A stretch of DNA of 64,000 nucleotides. Origin: Mycolicibacterium tusciae JS617 (GTDB taxonomy: Bacteria > Actinomycetota > Actinomycetes > Mycobacteriales > Mycobacteriaceae). Position numbers and translations under genes: made by a program. The stretch spans positions 5,971,837-6,035,836 of the forward strand of contig NZ_KI912270.1 of NCBI RefSeq assembly GCF_000243415.2, given 5' to 3'. A model generated the notes under the pieces. It saw nothing but the letters and a program-made list of their open reading frames with translations, ran no database searches and had not been told where the DNA came from. Each line of letters starts with the position of its first letter. The stretch's first letter is position 1. This document shows, piece after piece, positions 54,205 through 63,112 of the stretch.

Positions 54205-55325
54205 TGCGCACCGAACTATGCGACCGCTTCGGCATCGACTACCCGATATTCGTTTTCACGCCATCGGAGAAAGTCGCCGCCGCGCTCAGCAAGGCCGGCG
54301 GGCTCGGAGTGCTCGGCTGCGTGCGGTTCAACGACGCCGATGATCTCGAGACCGTGCTGGGCTGGATGGACGAGAACACCGACGGCAAGCCCTACGGCGT
54401 CGACGTCGTGATGCCCGCCAAGGTGCCGCAGGAGGGCACCGCGGGCGATATCGACAAGCTGATACCGCAGAGCCATCGTGACTTCGTCGCCAAAGCCCTT
54501 GCTGACCTAGGTGTTCCACCGTTGCCCGAGGACGAGGAGCGGAACGCGGGCGTGCTTGGCTGGCTGCATTCGGTGGCCCGGTCGCACGTCGAGGTGGCCC
54601 TGCGGCATCCGATCAAGTTGATCGCCAACGCCCTTGGCTCACCGCCTAAGGACGTCATCGACCAGGTGCACGCGGCGGGTGTGCCGGTGGCGGCCCTGGC
54701 AGGTAGTGCCAAACATGCCCAGCGTCACGTCGAGAACGGCGTGGACATCGTCGTCGCGCAGGGCCATGAGGCCGGCGGACACACCGGCGAGATCGGCTCC
54801 ATGGTGCTGTGGCCGGAAATCGTTGACGCTCTTGACGGTAAGGCTCCCGTTCTGGCAGCCGGAGGTATCGGTACCGGTCGACAGGTGGCTGCGGCGCTGG
54901 CCCTCGGCGCGCAGGGCGTATGGATGGGCTCGGCGTTCTTGACGTCGGCCGAATACGACCTGGGCCACCGCAAGCCGTCCGGGATTTCGACGATCCAGGA
55001 GGCGATGCTGCGGGCTAGCTCCAGCGACACAGTGCGTCGCCGTATTTACACCGGAAAGCCTGCGCGCCTGCTGAAGTCGAAGTGGACCGATGCCTGGGAC
55101 GAGCCCGATGCGCCTGAGCCGCTGCCGATGCCCCTGCAGAACATCCTCGTCAGCGAGGCACACCAGCGGATGAACGAGTCGGACAATCCCGATACCGTCG
55201 CGATGCCGGTCGGCCAGATCGTCGGACGGATGAACGAGATCCGTCCCGTCGCCGACATAATCGCCGAGTTGGTCTCCGGTTTCGAAGACGCATCGAAACG
55301 ACTCGACGGTATCCGCGGAAGCTAG
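54204..55325 (+). CDS. Nitronate monooxygenase-family flavoprotein
   Basis: The ATG overlaps the fadD19 stop (TGATG), giving 373 aa. The FMN TIM-barrel motifs are DYPIFVFTPSEKVAAALSKA, the catalytic His in AQGHEAGGHTGE, and LAAGGIGTGRQVAAALALGA. Family members include true nitronate monooxygenases and the sterol ring enzyme IpdC (Rv3553). Tight coupling to fadD19 argues for a sterol-related flavin reaction rather than nitronate detoxification, but that is inference. Confidence 0.75.
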   Translation: MRTELCDRFGIDYPIFVFTPSEKVAAALSKAGGLGVLGCVRFNDADDLETVLGWMDENTDGKPYGVDVVMPAKVPQEGTAGDIDKLIPQSHRDFVAKALADLGVPPLPEDEERNAGVLGWLHSVARSHVEVALRHPIKLIANALGSPPKDVIDQVHAAGVPVAALAGSAKHAQRHVENGVDIVVAQGHEAGGHTGEIGSMVLWPEIVDALDGKAPVLAAGGIGTGRQVAAALALGAQGVWMGSAFLTSAEYDLGHRKPSGISTIQEAMLRASSSDTVRRRIYTGKPARLLKSKWTDAWDEPDAPEPLPMPLQNILVSEAHQRMNESDNPDTVAMPVGQIVGRMNEIRPVADIIAELVSGFEDASKRLDGIRGS

Positions 55326-55351
55326 CTGACCTTCGGCGTATCGTTCGGACG

Positions 55352-56059
55352 ATGTCGACGTTCGCCTTGGTGCACGGCGCATGGCTTGGGGCATGGTGCT
55401 GGGAGCGGCTGTCGCCCGAACTCGAACGCCGGGGTCATCGAGTAATCACGATGGATCTGCCCGTCGACGACAGCTCGGCGGCATTCGACGATTATGCCGA
55501 CGTCGTCTGCGCCGCCGTTGGGGACGTTCCTGGCGACCAATTAATTATCGTGGGGCACTCGATGGGTGGCCAGACCGTCCCGCTCGTGGCGGCACGGCGT
55601 TCGTTGCGGCACCTCGTCTACCTGTGCGGGGTTCCTCCAACTCCTGGGCAGCCTTTCGCGCAACAGATGGCAGACGAGTCCGACATGCTCAACCCGGACT
55701 ACACACGTGGCCTCGGTGACAAGGACCTCGATGGCCGTCGAAGTTGGATTGATAAAGAGCTGAATCACTTTCATCTGATGAACGACTGTGACGAAGCCAT
55801 AGCGTCCGCCGCCTTCATGCGCCTTCGTCCACAGTCAATGGCGCCCTACAGGATCCCGTGCTCGTTGCATGCGTATCCCGTAGTCGAAACGACCTACATC
55901 GTGTGCGAACAAGACCGGATGGTGAACCCCGCATGGTCGAGACGGATCGCACGCGACTGGCTCAACGCCGAGCTGATTGAACTGCCTGGAGACCACTCAC
56001 CGTTCTACTCACGTCCGAGAGTGCTTGCCGCGCTGTTGGATCAGTTGGTCGTCGACTAA
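55352..56059 (+). CDS. Alpha/beta hydrolase
   Basis: The 235-aa protein has the oxyanion segment LVHGAWLGAWCWERL, nucleophile elbow VGHSMGGQT, acid CEQDRMVNP and His in PGDHSPFYS. This composition resembles plant esterase/MES-type and small-molecule esterases of actinobacteria. It lies 26 bp after the flavoprotein gene and may share its transcript. The substrate is unknown. Confidence 0.8.
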   Translation: MSTFALVHGAWLGAWCWERLSPELERRGHRVITMDLPVDDSSAAFDDYADVVCAAVGDVPGDQLIIVGHSMGGQTVPLVAARRSLRHLVYLCGVPPTPGQPFAQQMADESDMLNPDYTRGLGDKDLDGRRSWIDKELNHFHLMNDCDEAIASAAFMRLRPQSMAPYRIPCSLHAYPVVETTYIVCEQDRMVNPAWSRRIARDWLNAELIELPGDHSPFYSRPRVLAALLDQLVVD

Positions 56060-56067
56060 TACACGAA

Positions 56068-56116
56068 ATCCACGTTTTGCAGACAAAGTGCGAGTATTGG
56101 TCTGCAAAACGTGGAT
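56068..56116. terminator. Perfect 16-bp inverted repeat between convergent genes
   Basis: ATCCACGTTTTGCAGA at 56068-56083 is exactly inverted at 56101-56116 with a 17-nt loop. It lies between the ends of the hydrolase (+) and the LpqN-like gene (-), so a bidirectional, T-tract-free terminator is the simplest reading. A small repeat element is the alternative. Confidence 0.6.
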
Positions 56117-56139
56117 CTCGAGCCCCGAACAGTCCTACA

Positions 56140-56865
56140 TCACGGCGTAATGGTCGTCTGCTCGTCGATGACGTTTGTTGCCGCGCCCACGATTTCGCCC
56201 TGGTTCTCCAGGCCGTCGGCGTTGAGCTGCAATATATAGAGGCCGTCGGCGCCAGGGATCACAACCGTCTTCTGGGCGACGATCTTCTTCTGACCCTCCG
56301 AGTCCCAGGTGCCACCGAGCTGGAAGGCCGGGTACTCACCCAGCGTGCTGTTCTCACCTTCGTTCGACGCTACCCAGCCCGGTAGGTTCTGCAGTTCGCC
56401 CGGAGCCAGATCGATGATCCTCTGCGGATCGACGTTGCCGGTCAGCTTCGAGACCAGCGCGACGATGCTCGGGGAGTACTCGGCGGCTTCGGGGCCCGTG
56501 TAGATGATGGCGCCGTAGGCCCACTCGGGGGTGTTCTCCCCGGCCGGCTCCCAGCCTTCGGGGATCGGTAGTTCGATCGTCGGCGAGCCGGGGTCGCCAC
56601 GCTTGACGGGGGTCTCCTGAATGTTGTTCTCGACGATGTAGCTGGCGATTGTCGGGTTCGGGCCCGCCGCATCCTCATCGCGCGGAGCGACCTTGGCCGT
56701 CGTCGTCGGCGCGGCCTTGGCGCTCGTCGTGGTCGTGGTGGTGGTGGTGGTGGTTTCCGATTCCGTGGTGCTCGGTTCGGTTTTGGTGTCCGAACCGCAT
56801 CCCGATAACACCACGGCCAAAGCCGCAGCCAACGCGGCTGCTCCGGTGATCGCCGTGCGCCTCAT
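56140..56865 (-). CDS. LpqN-family lipoprotein
   Basis: The 241-aa protein has a lipobox ALAVVLSGC, a Thr-rich tether with a run of ten Thr, and a C-terminal Lpp-LpqN domain (IELPIPEGWEPAGENTPEWA, AIIYTGPEAAEYSPSIVALV, LPGWVASNEGENS, LGGTWDSEGQKKIVAQKTVV). LpqN-type lipoproteins act in the mycobacterial envelope and some bind host or envelope proteins. The exact role is unknown. Confidence 0.82.
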   Translation of the reverse strand: MRRTAITGAAALAAALAVVLSGCGSDTKTEPSTTESETTTTTTTTTTSAKAAPTTTAKVAPRDEDAAGPNPTIASYIVENNIQETPVKRGDPGSPTIELPIPEGWEPAGENTPEWAYGAIIYTGPEAAEYSPSIVALVSKLTGNVDPQRIIDLAPGELQNLPGWVASNEGENSTLGEYPAFQLGGTWDSEGQKKIVAQKTVVIPGADGLYILQLNADGLENQGEIVGAATNVIDEQTTITP

Positions 56866-57067
56866 CAGTCAACTCCTGTCGTTGTGCACCGCTTTCGCCG
56901 TTCTTGGCAAACATCTCCGGTGCATTGGTAGTAGCGAAGCGTAATCGAAAAGCGCACTTATGACGGGGGAGTAGATCTACTCAATCTATTTCCGCAAACT
57001 CGCAGGCAAGGATCCCGATTTGTTCACGACACCTGCCGAATAGACTCGGCGTGAAAAGGAGACGCGT

Positions 57068-58594
57068 GTGGTCACGTTGGACCGGTTGGTGAACGTGCTG
57101 GGTAGTTACGGCGTCCGCTTGCGTTTCTGCCCGATACCGCGCTCAAAGGAACTCGGCAGCGTGGCGATGCACGAGACCGCCGGTGGACGCACTGTCATCG
57201 GCGACGTGCTCCTGGCGATCGGGGCGCGTTCAGTCGAGGAGGCGTTGCAATGGGCGGCGTCGGCGCACGCGGTCGTTGTTCTTCTGCGCGACGTCGATGG
57301 CGACACCACCTTCGCCGGGATGGATGAGGGCATCGCGGTGATGGTCGTCGACACATCGGTGTCGTGGAGCGAGCTTTCGGCGGTCGTCTACGGGTTGGTG
57401 CTGGAGGGGCGTGAAACCGAATCCGGTCGCGGTCCAACGGATCTGTTCGCCCTCGCCGATAGCTTGGCCGAGACGACCGGCGGCGCGGTCACCATCGAAG
57501 ACCCGTTGTCGCGGGTGCTTGCATACTCCACGATGCAGCAGAACGCCGACCCGGCGAGGGTGGCGACGATCATGGACAGGCAGGCGCCGGAGCGCCTGCG
57601 CGAATTCTTCGATGCTCGAGGTGTTTTCGCGCATCTTGCGACCTCGGATGAGCCGTTGTTCGTCAGCCCGGACACCGAACACGGAGTGTCTGGCCGCATG
57701 GTGGTGGCGGTGCGCTCGGGGCGAGAACTCATGGGATCGCTGTGGGTCGCCTGCCACAAGCCGCTCGTCGATCCCGAACGTACGGCACTGGCTGACGGGG
57801 CCCGCACAGTGGCTCTGCATCTGTTGCGGTCACGCGCCAGTGCAGATTTGGAGCGCCAGGTCGAATCCGAACTGGTGCTCCGCCTGCTGAACGGCAGCCC
57901 TGATGCCACCGCGTCGGCCAGCAGACTCGGCTTGCCGCAAGGCCTCATGCGGGTGGTAGCCGTGCAGGCGTTCATCGGCAACGATCGAGACGCGGGTCTC
58001 CTGTTGGCCTTCGAGCGGGCGACCAGCGGCTTCGGTTGGTCGCGCCCTGGCCGAAGCGCCCTGGCCGGAAACACCGTCTACACGCTGCTGCCTGGCGAGC
58101 AGGCGGCCGCGGCACGACGGTGGGTCGCAGGCCTGCTTGCGTCGCTGCCCGATCGGATGACCGTGTTGGCGGGAATCAGCAAAGCGGCAGCGCCAAGCGA
58201 TCTGCCCGCGGCGCGTCAGGAAGCCGATGAGTGTCTGGCCCTGCACGAAACCAAGCAGCCGAATTCCTCGCCGCCTTCCTACGACGAGTCATGGGACGAG
58301 ATCCTGCTGCAACGCCTTCGCACCGCGGCGCGCTCAGGCCGCACGCCGGACCGGGGACCCGTCGCTGAGTTGCGACGCCACGACACCGATCACTCCACCG
58401 ACTACGTGTCGACATTGAGGGCGTGGCTGGAGGCACTCGGGGACCCTGCCGAGGCGGGCGACCGCTTGGGAGTGCACGAGAACACCGTGCGATATCGACT
58501 CCGCAAGATGGGCGAGATTACCGACCTGCAGTTGGGCGACGGCCGCAAGCGGCTGGCCATGATCATCGAACTTGCTGCGATGAACCCCGACTGA
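57068..58594 (+). CDS. PucR-family transcriptional regulator
   Basis: The 508-aa protein has an N-terminal PucR domain (VLLAIGARSVEEALQWAASA), a central GGDEF-like/CdaR region, and a C-terminal HTH (YVSTLRAWLEALGDPAEAGD, LGVHENTVRYRLRKMGEI). PucR/CdaR regulators activate nitrogen- or carbon-source genes. It reads toward the DadA-like gene 124 bp downstream and probably controls it. The start is GTG 57068. Confidence 0.85.
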   Translation: MVTLDRLVNVLGSYGVRLRFCPIPRSKELGSVAMHETAGGRTVIGDVLLAIGARSVEEALQWAASAHAVVVLLRDVDGDTTFAGMDEGIAVMVVDTSVSWSELSAVVYGLVLEGRETESGRGPTDLFALADSLAETTGGAVTIEDPLSRVLAYSTMQQNADPARVATIMDRQAPERLREFFDARGVFAHLATSDEPLFVSPDTEHGVSGRMVVAVRSGRELMGSLWVACHKPLVDPERTALADGARTVALHLLRSRASADLERQVESELVLRLLNGSPDATASASRLGLPQGLMRVVAVQAFIGNDRDAGLLLAFERATSGFGWSRPGRSALAGNTVYTLLPGEQAAAARRWVAGLLASLPDRMTVLAGISKAAAPSDLPAARQEADECLALHETKQPNSSPPSYDESWDEILLQRLRTAARSGRTPDRGPVAELRRHDTDHSTDYVSTLRAWLEALGDPAEAGDRLGVHENTVRYRLRKMGEITDLQLGDGRKRLAMIIELAAMNPD

Positions 58595-58718
58595 CCAGGC
58601 TATTTGTCGGCTCACCACAACGGTACCGCTGTGGGTTGTCCCGTCGCGGCAACTGCCGTCGGTGCCGTTCGGGCGACCATGGAGTTACCCGTAGTGGTCG
58701 AGCGATGGAGGTAGGGCA

Positions 58719-59984
58719 ATGGTCGGCGAAGAACGTATCGATGGCGGCCCGCGGTCTGCGGTCGTGGTCGGCGCGGGCATCGTCGGATTGTCGACGGCGT
58801 GGTTCCTGCAGGAGAGGGGAGTAGACGTCACGGTGGTCGACCGCGCCGGCGTGGCGGCAGGGGCCTCCTGGGGCAACGCCGGCTGGATCGCCCCCGCACT
58901 GACGATGCCGCTGAACTCGCCAAAGGTCCTTCGCTACGCGCTGCGCGCGTTGCGTGACCGCAACGCTCCGCTGCACGTCCCGTTCAGCGCAGACAGCGCG
59001 CTGTGGCTGTTCTTGACGCAATTCGCCGCAAACTGCCGCCCGTCGACGTGGAACCGGGCGGTGCTGGCCAACGTCCCACTCAACGAGGAATGCATTGAGG
59101 CGTTTGACGTGTTGCTCGCGAACGGGGTCGATGCGCCGGTGACCGACGCTCCGATTACGGCGGTGTTCCGGAGCACCCGCGACGCGGAAAAGATGATGCG
59201 CGAGCTCTGCGCTCTCGAGAACGCCGGACAGCCGCTGTTCGTTACCGGGCTCTCTGGTGAGGCATTGCGTGAGCAGGTCCCTCTCGCGTCGCCGGCGATC
59301 ACCGCCGCGCTCAACATCAACGGCCAGCGATATGTCGATCCGGGACGCTTCGTCACGGCCCTTGGAGAAGCGGTTGTGCAACGCGGGGCGACGATGCTGA
59401 CCCACGACGTGCGTGACGTTTTCAGCTCCGGCAACACGGCGACGGTGCTCCCCTACAACGGCGAGCCGTTGACGGCGGATGCTGCTGTGATCGCTACGGG
59501 TGCCTGGTTGTCGCGACTGGCGGGCAGTCGACTGCGGGTACCAGTTCGGTCAGGTCGCGGCTACTCGTTCACCGTGCCCGTGGATCGGCCCATACCCGGG
59601 CCCATTTACCTGCCGGATGTGCGCGTGGCATGCACTCCCTATAACGGTGGGTTGCGGGTGGCGGGCACGATGGAGTTCCGTGACCCGCATGAACCGGTGA
59701 CGGCGCAGCGCGTCGGTGCAATCGTGGCCTCTGCGAGTCCCCTGTTGGAAGGCGTTCGGTGGGCTGAGCGCAGCGACGTTTGGGTCGGCCCGCGCCCGGT
59801 CACCCCCGACGGCTTGGCGTTGATCGGTGAAATATCCCGCAACGTCTACGTCGCCGGCGGGCACGGAATGTGGGGTCTGGCGCACGGGCCGATCACCGGC
59901 CGGCTGCTGACCGAACAGATCACGACCGGCAAACAACCCGACGCCTTGGCGCCCTTCGATCCGCTGCGCCGAGCTGTGGGCTGA
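58719..59984 (+). CDS. DadA-like FAD-dependent D-amino-acid dehydrogenase
   Basis: The 421-aa protein begins with an FAD site AVVVGAGIVGLSTAWFLQER and has the DAO-type segments AAGASWGNAGWIAPALTMPL, YVDPGRFVTALGEAVVQRGA, VRSGRGYSFTVP, and VWVGPRPVTPDGLALIGE. These are typical of DadA (D-amino acid:quinone oxidoreductase). It is placed behind a PucR activator, so a nitrogen-source role is likely. Other amine substrates are possible. Confidence 0.8.
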   Translation: MVGEERIDGGPRSAVVVGAGIVGLSTAWFLQERGVDVTVVDRAGVAAGASWGNAGWIAPALTMPLNSPKVLRYALRALRDRNAPLHVPFSADSALWLFLTQFAANCRPSTWNRAVLANVPLNEECIEAFDVLLANGVDAPVTDAPITAVFRSTRDAEKMMRELCALENAGQPLFVTGLSGEALREQVPLASPAITAALNINGQRYVDPGRFVTALGEAVVQRGATMLTHDVRDVFSSGNTATVLPYNGEPLTADAAVIATGAWLSRLAGSRLRVPVRSGRGYSFTVPVDRPIPGPIYLPDVRVACTPYNGGLRVAGTMEFRDPHEPVTAQRVGAIVASASPLLEGVRWAERSDVWVGPRPVTPDGLALIGEISRNVYVAGGHGMWGLAHGPITGRLLTEQITTGKQPDALAPFDPLRRAVG

Positions 59985-60086
59985 ACCGAAATTTTCGCCC
60001 ATCACGGGCACCCCAGTCGTCAGGGGCGGCGCGTTTCTTGTAGCCCGCCCCTGACGACAACCCTTACGTAGTGAAAGGACCGAAAT

Positions 60087-60554
60087 ATGACGATTTCACA
60101 AGGCATCTGGATCTCATCGAAAGCCTACGAAGGTTTACACGAGGAACTGGCCACCCTGCGGCGACTGTGTGCGACCGCCGCCGAAGACGGGGACACCGGT
60201 GAAGATGCGACCGCTATCGAGCGTGCCCGCCAATCCCGTATTCAACAGATTCACGACCTACTTGTTTACGCGGTTGTCGGCGAGGATCCGCCCAATGACG
60301 GGATCGCCGAACCGGGCATGGTCGTCAGCGTCCGATACGACGATACCGGCGATACCGAGTCGTTTCTCCTCGGCGTTCCAGGTACCGAGCACGGCGACAC
60401 CTCGGTCTACTCAGTTCAATCTCCCCTCGGTGCGGCCATTCTCGGCGCTCGCCCTGGTGAGCGGCGCACCTTCAGATTGCCCAGTGGCGCCGAGCTTTCC
60501 GTCACGATGCTGGCAGCCGTTCCCTACGGTCTGCACAACGAGCAGATGAAATAG
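60087..60554 (+). CDS. GreA/GreB-family elongation factor-like protein
   Basis: The 155-aa protein has a GreA-like N-terminal helical segment (SKAYEGLHEELATLRR) and a C-terminal FKBP-like domain (GMVVSVRYDDTGDTESFLLG, VYSVQSPLGAAILGARPGER, RTFRLPSGAELSVTML). The N-terminal coiled coil is shorter than in GreA. Mycobacteria carry divergent paralogues of this sort (such as Rv3788) that bind RNA polymerase without stimulating cleavage. The start follows GTGAAAGGACC. Confidence 0.75.
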   Translation: MTISQGIWISSKAYEGLHEELATLRRLCATAAEDGDTGEDATAIERARQSRIQQIHDLLVYAVVGEDPPNDGIAEPGMVVSVRYDDTGDTESFLLGVPGTEHGDTSVYSVQSPLGAAILGARPGERRTFRLPSGAELSVTMLAAVPYGLHNEQMK

Positions 60555-60726
60555 AGGGAGGAGAAATGTTTACATCGCTTGAAAACTACACGGATGCTGC
60601 GCTCGGAAATAGCCTGCGGTACAACGCTAACCGCGTGTTGGCCCCAGTTGCACTGGAGCGATGGGAATCCGATGGGGGAGCGCTTCCACCACCGCGGCCG
60701 TCGTTGCACGCGAACCAAAGAAGTCA

Positions 60727-61353
60727 TTAGGGGAAACCCGGCGGCGCAGGTGCGTGCAGGTCGAAACGAATGCCGATCACGCGGATGGCGAAGCAGACCA
60801 GGGCCGCACCGAGCGCGGCTATCGTCCCGTGGTAGCCGAGGCTGTTGGCCGCCGCCGCACAGCCCGCCCCTACGAGGGCGGGGATGGCGTAAAGCTCGCT
60901 GCGAAGCACTGTGGGAATCCGGCCGATCAGCACGTCGCGAATCGTGCCGCCCCCCACGGCTGTGATCGCACCCACGAGGATCGCCTGCACCACACCGAAT
61001 CCCATATCGAGTGCCTTATAGGCACCCAGGACCGCAAAGACGCTCAGTCCGATGGCATCGAGAACATTTATTACGGTGGCCAGTCGGTCGAGAACACGGC
61101 TGAGCGCAAAGGCGATCAGGCCACCCGCCGCTGCGAGTGCCAAGTAGCGCCAGTCGACGAATGTGGCCGGTGGCAGCGCATCGAGCAGTACGTCACGGAT
61201 GGTTCCTCCGCCAAGGCCGGTGAACATGCCCAGCGTGACGACACCGACAATGTCCAAGCGTTCGGCGTGTACCGCGGTCAGCGCGCCGTTGAGCGCGAAG
61301 GCGAAGGTACCGACGAGATCGAGCACCAACCACAACGGCGATTCGGCCAACAT
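60727..61353 (-). CDS. TRIC-family (UPF0126) cation channel-like membrane protein
   Basis: The 208-aa protein has seven hydrophobic helices and the two diagnostic repeats GGGTIRDVLLDALPP and GGGTIRDVLIGRIP, the GGxGRD-like elements of prokaryotic TRIC channels. The start is ATG 61353. It diverges from the TetR-type gene, with 70 bp between. Confidence 0.82.
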   Translation of the reverse strand: MLAESPLWLVLDLVGTFAFALNGALTAVHAERLDIVGVVTLGMFTGLGGGTIRDVLLDALPPATFVDWRYLALAAAGGLIAFALSRVLDRLATVINVLDAIGLSVFAVLGAYKALDMGFGVVQAILVGAITAVGGGTIRDVLIGRIPTVLRSELYAIPALVGAGCAAAANSLGYHGTIAALGAALVCFAIRVIGIRFDLHAPAPPGFP

Positions 61354-61423
61354 GACAGAGGTATACCGCGTGAGCTCGTGCCGATCGCGGAATCCGCAAG
61401 GCTCGTACGGTTCAATTGCTGAC

Positions 61424-62017
61424 GTGGAGGACGCGAAGGCTGGCGGACGGCCGCGTGACGCCTCGATCGATGCGCGCGTCTTCGCCGTGACCCGCGAGCT
61501 GCTTCTCGAGGTCGGGTGGGACGAACTGAGCATGCGGCTGATCGCGACCCGTTCGGGCGTCAGTCGGTCGAGCCTGCGCCGTCGCTGGTCGTCGAAGGCC
61601 GAGCTGGTGGTGCACGCGATTCTCGGCGAGACACCCGATCTCGAACCGTTCGCCGATACCGACCGCCTCGGCTGGGTCGACTGGGTGGCCCACGGCAGTC
61701 GTGAACTGTTCGCACGTCCAGAAGTCAGGGCCGCGGTGCCCGGTCTGCTGCTGGCGATGGGACAGAACGAACAGTTGCGTCACCGATTGTGGGAGGGCTT
61801 CAGTGGCCCCGCGGTTGCGCTGTTCACCGCAGATGCTTCGGATCCGGCGGATGCCGAGCGCGACGCTCGTGCCGTCATCGCGATGGCCGCAGGTGCCGCC
61901 TTGTTCCTCACGACTGTGGCCGCCGAAGACGACAGCGACGCGCTACATGCCCAGATCCGAGGCATTCTGCGCGAGGCGGTGGCGCGGAAGCGACGCGACG
62001 ATGGCGTCGGTCGGTGA
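61424..62017 (+). CDS. TetR-family regulator
   Basis: The 197-aa protein has a TetR N-terminal HTH (VFAVTRELLLEVGWDELSMR, LIATRSGVSRSSLRRRWSSK) and a variable ligand domain. GTG 61424 is the probable start. It is divergent from the TRIC gene and convergent with the epimerase gene, overlapping the latter by 75 nt. The likely targets are these neighbours. Confidence 0.75.
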   Translation: MEDAKAGGRPRDASIDARVFAVTRELLLEVGWDELSMRLIATRSGVSRSSLRRRWSSKAELVVHAILGETPDLEPFADTDRLGWVDWVAHGSRELFARPEVRAAVPGLLLAMGQNEQLRHRLWEGFSGPAVALFTADASDPADAERDARAVIAMAAGAALFLTTVAAEDDSDALHAQIRGILREAVARKRRDDGVGR

Positions 62018-62950
62018 ACGCCACCTGATGCCGAAGTCCGCGAGCGTGGCCGAGTCGTCGGTCGGTGTCGCCGCCGTCAGGAGCAGCGCCGCCTCATAGC
62101 TGAGCCCGTCGCCAAGCGTCACGACGCTGGACAACGCATCACCCATGCGGCCCACACCGCGGAACATACTTTGGCTCAACGGAATCCGAGTGAAACGTCG
62201 GGCCGTGCCACGCTCGAGTGCATCGATCATGACGTCGAAAGGGACAAGAGTTCCTCCGCATACGTAGCGGCGCGGCCCCCGCCCCGGGGTCAGGATGGCC
62301 GCGTGGACGTCGGCGACGTCGCGGACGTCGACCATTTGCATTGCACCGCGCAACCGGGGTGCGACGCCCCACCGCACGAGCGGAGCCCAGCCCCGTTCGG
62401 TGACACCCGGTTCGGTGTGGAAGGCCGGACCGACCACGCTCGACGGGTAGGTGACGACGATCGGGGCGCCCCGGCTTTGGAGGCGGCGGGCGACGCGGTC
62501 GGCATAACCCTTGGTTTGCGCGTAGGCACTGCGCCCGTCGGCGGTGGGCGAATCGGGCCCGATGACGCCATCTGGAGGCGGGAACAACGCGCTGTAGCTG
62601 CTGATGGACACCACCGGGTCAAGCCCTGCTTCGACCGCGCGGGTCAGCACGGACTCCGTGGCGTAGGCGTTGATTTCCCACATCAATGCGCTGCGGCGGT
62701 TGTCGGTGCCCACTACGCCGGCGGCGTGCAGCAGCGCGTCACAACCATCGAGCAACGTGGCAATGGTCGCGGCGTCACGGACATCGCCGGCCAACACCTC
62801 TATGTCACCGATCTCTTTGAACCGTCTCAGCACTGCGGCATTCTGCGCATCGGGTGCCACCAGCAAGCGGACCTCGTCGCCACGAGCAAGCAGGGTGCGT
62901 ACGCAATGCGCGCCGAGATAGCCGGTGCCCCCGGTGACTGCGATCAGCAC
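61943..62950 (-). CDS. NAD-dependent epimerase/dehydratase (extended SDR)
   Basis: The 335-aa protein starts MLIAVTGGTGYLGAHCVRTL (NAD site TGGTGYLG) and has the catalytic YAQTKGYADR (Tyr and Lys) preceded by SISSYSA. Extended SDRs of this kind act on nucleotide sugars or as 3-beta-hydroxysteroid dehydrogenase-like enzymes. Its place between a TetR gene and a FadD17-like gene leaves both options open. The start is GTG 62950. Confidence 0.78.
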   Translation of the reverse strand: MLIAVTGGTGYLGAHCVRTLLARGDEVRLLVAPDAQNAAVLRRFKEIGDIEVLAGDVRDAATIATLLDGCDALLHAAGVVGTDNRRSALMWEINAYATESVLTRAVEAGLDPVVSISSYSALFPPPDGVIGPDSPTADGRSAYAQTKGYADRVARRLQSRGAPIVVTYPSSVVGPAFHTEPGVTERGWAPLVRWGVAPRLRGAMQMVDVRDVADVHAAILTPGRGPRRYVCGGTLVPFDVMIDALERGTARRFTRIPLSQSMFRGVGRMGDALSSVVTLGDGLSYEAALLLTAATPTDDSATLADFGIRWRSPTDAIVASLPRHRLAQNASDLGM

Positions 62951-63112
62951 GGTCCTCCTCTGTTATGCGGTCGCTCCCGTGTGCTACATACGGTGCCAAT
63001 GGTATCGAAACTTGGCCCTAGCGACGCCGCCGGGGGTCGGCATCCACGCCGATGCGCCTGGTCCATGGCCACGATTTCGACGGCATGTATTGTGGTGCGA
63101 CTCATCGGGCCG

